Of a stretch of 64,000 nt of DNA, positions 59,499 to 64,000 are shown piece after piece. Every line of letters begins with the position of its first letter. Within the stretch, counting starts at the first letter, position 1. The stretch comes from an uncultured Winogradskyella sp. (GTDB taxonomy: Bacteria > Bacteroidota > Bacteroidia > Flavobacteriales > Flavobacteriaceae): positions 434,001 to 498,000 of the forward strand of contig NZ_CANMCZ010000002.1 in the NCBI RefSeq assembly GCF_947496485.1, read 5' to 3'. The notes beneath the pieces are model-generated. The model saw nothing but the letters and a program-made list of their open reading frames with translations, was not told the origin of the DNA and made no database searches. The position numbers were made by a program, and so were the translations under genes.

Positions 59499-60482
59499 AT
59501 GAAAAAAATAACACTATATATACTACTTTTGGTTATGTCTTATGGCTATAGTCAAGAGTTAAACTTGCCAGTATTCACGCAATATTTAGCAGATAATGAT
59601 TTTGTCATTTCACCAACCTATGCAGGTATTGGGGATAACTTAAAAATTAGAGCCAATGGATTAACACAATGGGTTGGAATAAAAAATGCGCCAGATAATC
59701 AATCCCTATATGCAGATTTTAGAATAGCCGATCGCTCTGGTGTTGGTATCTCTGCTTACAATGATAAGAATGGTAACACACGACAAAAAGGTGTAAAATT
59801 TTCATTTGCACATCATTTGACCTTAGATTATAAATCGAAACAGTTCCTGTCTTTTGGGTTATCTTATAATATTAATAGTTTTAGAATAGATATTGAAAAT
59901 TTTAATACTACCTATGAAACACCCATCATTGACCCGAGCATAACTGATGATAGATCTATTTCTAATAATAATTTTGATTTTGGATTTTTATACCGTTGGA
60001 AGGCATTTTATCTGAGTATGAATGCTAATAACATAATGAAAAAGGATATTGATGTTGAAAGAGGTGCAGAACCAAACCAACTTTTAAATTATCAAATCTA
60101 TACTGGTCTTGTTTTAAAGAGTAATAGCAACAAGGATGTAGAGTTTGAACCTTCCATATTTTTCCAAATGTTTGATAGTGACAATCGCTCTAGTACAGAT
60201 GTAAATTTTAAATACCGGAAATTTAATAGAAAAGGAGATTATTATTTTTTAGGAGGATCATACCGTTTTCTTAATGATCAATTTTTTAAACCTCTAAATG
60301 TTGGACCAATAGCAGGTATTACGTTTGATAAGCTGTTCTTTGCGTATTCGTATCAGTTTACTATAAATGACTTAGCTGGCTTTAATTCAGGGACACATAT
60401 GGTTACTATTGGGTTGGACTTTCTACAAGGAGCAAGTAATTGTGCTTGTACTAAAGGAACTAGTCAGAGTTATTATAGGTAG
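59499..60482 (+). CDS. PorP/SprF family type IX secretion-associated protein
   Basis: QELNLPVFTQYLADNDFVISPTYAGIGDNLKIRANGLTQWVGIKNAPDNQSLYADFRI; barrel-like C-terminus. Confidence 0.93.
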   Translation: MKKITLYILLLVMSYGYSQELNLPVFTQYLADNDFVISPTYAGIGDNLKIRANGLTQWVGIKNAPDNQSLYADFRIADRSGVGISAYNDKNGNTRQKGVKFSFAHHLTLDYKSKQFLSFGLSYNINSFRIDIENFNTTYETPIIDPSITDDRSISNNNFDFGFLYRWKAFYLSMNANNIMKKDIDVERGAEPNQLLNYQIYTGLVLKSNSNKDVEFEPSIFFQMFDSDNRSSTDVNFKYRKFNRKGDYYFLGGSYRFLNDQFFKPLNVGPIAGITFDKLFFAYSYQFTINDLAGFNSGTHMVTIGLDFLQGASNCACTKGTSQSYYR

Positions 60483-60506
60483 GCAATAATATTTAGTTTA
60501 GGCTAA

Positions 60507-61373
60507 TTAATCAACCTCCAATTTATAGCCGACTCCATGGACATTAGTCAATTTTATAGAGGTATCTGACTTTAATTTCTTGCGTAGTTTAGAAATATAA
60601 GTATCTAGGCTTCGACCTACAAAAACACCATTGTCCTCCCAAACACGCTTAGTCAGTTCATCGCGTTTTATAATTTGATTTGGATTAGCTACAAAAAGAG
60701 CTAAGAGTTCACATTCTTTTTTAGATAATGCAATTTCTTGGGCCTCCTTAACAAGCTTATTCTGCTCAGGATAAAAGTAGAAACTGCCTAGTTTTTCACT
60801 AGCTCCATTTTTTAAATTTACTTTTTTGGATTTTGTTACCTTATTTTTCAAAAGAAATGCAATTGAGATAAGAATTAAAAGTATGATTGTTTTAATTATA
60901 GCATCCTTAACTGAAGTTGTTTCAGCTTTATTTATAAACTTTAATTCAATGATATAACAAGCTTCAGGTAAATATCTGCCACCACAGGGTACAATAGTAC
61001 TTTCTTCTTCCGCACTCATTTGATAACTGTACGCCACTTCCCTATCGCTACATTGCAATACTTCTACCCTATAATACTCTGACAACCGAGATGCTTTAAT
61101 ACTTTCCTGTATAATAGAAACCAAATTACTTGGTTCAAAGGACAATGTATTATTAAAAGTGATTTGATATTTATTAGCTTCTAATTCTAGAACAGGCAAT
61201 ATTAAAGATGTGGAATCTTGGTTAGATAGTAAAAGTTTATTACCAACAGCTCTCAAAGCAATTTTAGTACGCTCAGAAAAGTCATCATCATATTCACTAG
61301 AACATGATGAAGCCATGACTATAAAAACAATAATTAATAATTGGTTAAGTATATAAAAAGTAATTCGATTCAT
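60507..61373 (-). CDS. Membrane-anchored winged-helix regulator with extracytoplasmic sensor domain (inverted ToxR-like topology)
   Basis: Signal/lipobox MNRITFYILNQLLIIVFIVMASSC; TM IIKTIILLILISIAFLL; OmpR-type wHTH LSKKECELLALFVANPNQIIKRDELTKRVWEDNGVFVGRSLDTYISKLRKKL...NVHGVGYKL; start re-assigned from 61445. Confidence 0.9.
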   Translation of the reverse strand: MNRITFYILNQLLIIVFIVMASSCSSEYDDDFSERTKIALRAVGNKLLLSNQDSTSLILPVLELEANKYQITFNNTLSFEPSNLVSIIQESIKASRLSEYYRVEVLQCSDREVAYSYQMSAEEESTIVPCGGRYLPEACYIIELKFINKAETTSVKDAIIKTIILLILISIAFLLKNKVTKSKKVNLKNGASEKLGSFYFYPEQNKLVKEAQEIALSKKECELLALFVANPNQIIKRDELTKRVWEDNGVFVGRSLDTYISKLRKKLKSDTSIKLTNVHGVGYKLEVD

Positions 61374-61399
61374 AATTAATGTAAATAACATACAATTCT

Positions 61400-61450
61400 T
61401 TGACATTTTACAAGTGTTGACACTTCTTTTACATTTTTTTGACACTCTTT
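61400..61450. promoter_or_regulatory. Three direct TTGACA(T/C)T repeats in divergent intergenic region
   Basis: TTGACA at 61400, 61417 and 61439, between the wHTH regulator and YceI-like gene. Confidence 0.6.
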
Positions 61451-61506
61451 GATTTTGATCACTCTAGTTTTATCCAAACAAATATTAATCATAAAAAATT
61501 ATTACA

Positions 61507-62082
61507 ATGAAAAAACGAATAGTATTAATCGCATGCACAACCTTATCAATTGTATATTCTTATGCTCAAAATGAAATTAGTAAAACTCTAGAAATTGATA
61601 CTAAGAAAAGTGAACTCAAATGGTCTGGGGAATATGCGTTTTATTTTGGTGGACATAATGGCACTATCAGTTTTGAAGAAGGTTATTTTATAAAAAATGA
61701 CGATGTCATTTCTGGAGGCGAATTTATCATTGATATGACTTCTATAGTTTGTAATGACATAGATGATGAAGAAGCGAACGAAGGACTTATAGATCATTTA
61801 AAGAACGAGGATTTTTTTAATGTAGAAAAGTTTAAAACGGCTAAACTTGTTATTACTAGTGTTGAGTATCATGACAATACTCGTATAAAAGTTTACGCAA
61901 ATCTTACCATAAAAAATATAACTTTACCTATTAATTTTCAAGCAGAAGTCGATTATGAAAAACAACAAATGACTACAAAATTTAAAATAGACAGACAACG
62001 TTGGGGAATTGACTACAACAGTAAATTAAGAGACGGAGCCATTGCAGATGGAATTGGGTTTGAAGTTACACTAAGTTTATAA
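61507..62082 (+). CDS. YceI-like family protein
   Basis: Signal peptide; LEIDTKKSELKWSGEYAFYFGGHNGTISFEEGYF...MTSIVCNDIDDEEANEGLIDHLKNEDFFNVEKFKTAKLVITSV. Confidence 0.88.
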   Translation: MKKRIVLIACTTLSIVYSYAQNEISKTLEIDTKKSELKWSGEYAFYFGGHNGTISFEEGYFIKNDDVISGGEFIIDMTSIVCNDIDDEEANEGLIDHLKNEDFFNVEKFKTAKLVITSVEYHDNTRIKVYANLTIKNITLPINFQAEVDYEKQQMTTKFKIDRQRWGIDYNSKLRDGAIADGIGFEVTLSL

Positions 62083-62085
62083 ATA

Positions 62086-62676
62086 ATGATAAAGAAAACA
62101 GTAATGCTAACAATACTACTATTCTATACTATAGCAGCATTTCCACAAGATGAAAATCATTTAGAAATTTTAGAAGCAGATAGTACATGGGTAAAAGAAA
62201 TTATAAAGTTCCCTCTCAGTTTCGCTCCAGAAATTAACTATGAAGGCTATGAAGATCTAAGATTTGCTAAGAATTGGAGAAAACCTGAAAGTCCTGAGTT
62301 TTGGACATATGTTATCGCTTGGAATATTAATTTACAATCACCACCAACCGTTGAGATGTTAGAAGCGAATCTAAAACTATATTACGACGGTTTAATGACT
62401 GCAGTAAATAAGGATAAAGACTTCATTATTCCTAAAACTATAATAAGTATTAATGGAATTAAAGATAAATCACTAAGCTATAGAGGTAACATGAAAGTTT
62501 ATGATTCCTTTTTTACAAAAGAAGTTATTAATCTAAATATTGACATAGAAACTAACTATTGTGAAGAACAAAATAAATATGTTATGCTCTTTAGGGTCTC
62601 TTCATTAGGTTTTGAAAATAGCATTTGGAAAATTCTAAAAGAAGTAAGATTGATTCAAAACCATTGCGATAAGTAA
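62086..62676 (+). CDS. Secreted hypothetical protein
   Basis: Signal peptide; 3-bp spacing from YceI-like gene. Confidence 0.75.
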   Translation: MIKKTVMLTILLFYTIAAFPQDENHLEILEADSTWVKEIIKFPLSFAPEINYEGYEDLRFAKNWRKPESPEFWTYVIAWNINLQSPPTVEMLEANLKLYYDGLMTAVNKDKDFIIPKTIISINGIKDKSLSYRGNMKVYDSFFTKEVINLNIDIETNYCEEQNKYVMLFRVSSLGFENSIWKILKEVRLIQNHCDK

Positions 62677-63072
62677 TATTATATAACACAATATTTATCA
62701 GTATATTACATTTTTATAAAATTTATAACTTGCATAGATAGTTTTTAGCAATATGGCACTAATTATATTAAGTCTTTATATGACCATATTTAATAATATT
62801 TTTATCAATTACTGTGTTAATCGCTGAAATATGCATTTCAACAAATATCTCCCTTTTTCTTATCCTTGAATGTGACGAAGTTCTAGTTTCTGGCTCTAAC
62901 AGTTGTGCATTGATAATCTTTTAGTTAAGGGTTCAATGCGTCATAATTCAATTGATTTATAGAGTTTTAAAGACTTAAACATTGCTAAGTACATCAATTC
63001 AAAGGATTTATATTCAATTAGTCGATAATTAGATTCATTTGATACTGAAATGGTTAATTTTAGGTGCTCTAA

Positions 63073-63951
63073 ATGAATAAACTTAAAATAATATCGCTTA
63101 TAAAAATATGCGCCTTCACTGTATTTCTGGGAAGAGCCTATCAGTTATATTTTTTTGGTGCACCGTTTAGAGCTATACTTTGGGACGAAAGTCTATTGAC
63201 ACCAATAGTAGAAGGAATTTTCAACTATCCTTGGTATGAATATGCCACAAGTCCAAAAGTAAATGCATGGATTGAAGGATTTACAAAAGCTTGTAGTCTT
63301 ATATTTTTTGCAGCAGCATTTATATGCTTATTCTGGGATAGAATAAAGCTAAAAAAGGTTAAATCATTTATTGTGGGTTTAGCTTTACTATTGCTTCTAT
63401 TTATTGGGATATGCATGGTGAAAGACAAAAATTATGAATACTTATTGTTTTTTGAATTATTCATACAATTTGCCGCACCAATTATGTTATTATTTAATGT
63501 CAAGTTAGATATAACTAAAGATAAAAAAATTGTTAATGGTTTAAAATTGGCTATTGCATGCACATTTATTGCACATGGTCTTTTTGCTATGGGACTGATA
63601 TATTTGCCAGGTCATTTTGTAGATATGACTATAATTATACTTGGTGTCACTGAACCGCAGGCAACTACGTTATTGTATGTTGTTGGTGTTTTAGATATTA
63701 TAACTTCAGTTTTATTGTTTGTACCAAAATTATCTAAATATGCATTAATGTATATGATTTTTTGGGGTTTCACTACCGCTTTTGCAAGGTTAGTTGCGGG
63801 CTTTAGTTCTAACTTTATTTTCATGTCATTGCATAACAGTGTGTTTTTAGTTATTTATAGATTATCACATGGAATTTTACCATTCATAGTCCTTGTGATG
63901 GAGGAAAAATTTAAAATGAAAATTATTAAAATACCTACTAATGAAAACTAA
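63073..63951 (+). CDS. Multi-TM membrane protein
   Basis: Hydrophobic segments throughout. Confidence 0.75.
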   Translation: MNKLKIISLIKICAFTVFLGRAYQLYFFGAPFRAILWDESLLTPIVEGIFNYPWYEYATSPKVNAWIEGFTKACSLIFFAAAFICLFWDRIKLKKVKSFIVGLALLLLLFIGICMVKDKNYEYLLFFELFIQFAAPIMLLFNVKLDITKDKKIVNGLKLAIACTFIAHGLFAMGLIYLPGHFVDMTIIILGVTEPQATTLLYVVGVLDIITSVLLFVPKLSKYALMYMIFWGFTTAFARLVAGFSSNFIFMSLHNSVFLVIYRLSHGILPFIVLVMEEKFKMKIIKIPTNEN

Positions 63952-64000
63952 GTTATTAATAGTATTTCTGTTTATCTTAAGTGTTTTTTATGTTAATGCT

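Noticed and set aside
1-64000. tRNA/rRNA genes
   Set aside because: No cloverleaf-like GTTCGANNC blocks or rRNA sequence recognised on reading; a tRNAscan run would be needed to exclude fully

Overview
The window is AT-rich chromosomal DNA that looks like Flavobacteriaceae/Bacteroidota. Supporting signs are type IX secretion (T9SS) C-terminal domains, PorP/SprF and SprB-like proteins, TAnnTTTG promoter elements and a GH81 laminarinase. It falls into five parts. (1) About 0-18 kb is an accessory, defence-island-like region. It holds a translationally coupled soluble/membrane gene pair, a 1236-aa STAND-type NTPase with a PD-(D/E)xT-like N-terminus, and a leftward five-gene set (TSPPY DNA methyltransferase, DGQHR/DndB-like protein, 430-aa helical protein, GHKL/MutL-MORC-like ATPase, 290-aa orphan) with a divergent UDG-superfamily gene. 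(2) A dispersed noncoding repeat family (about 350-450 bp, 3 long plus 2 partial copies, all in the same orientation) contains precisely spaced 41-nt hairpins. Two copies bracket the methyltransferase/GHKL cassette and two bracket a small 141-aa ORF. (3) A polyamine cluster (arginine decarboxylase, agmatinase, deoxyhypusine-synthase-like) is followed by a GH81 gene broken by one apparent frameshift. (4) About 28-45 kb is mostly ordinary chromosomal genes (HPF, ArsC-like, hydrolase, DnaQ-GIY-YIG, ABC transporter, esterase, APC transporter, patatin, MarR). (5) About 45.7-60.5 kb is a T9SS/gliding-type surface locus with a 2752-aa SprB-like protein and two PorP/SprF proteins, one fused to a TolA-like repeat stalk and a SPOR-like end. 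After it come a membrane-anchored winged-helix regulator and a YceI-like gene. No rRNA, tRNA or CRISPR array was recognised. All family assignments come from reading motifs; no searches were run.
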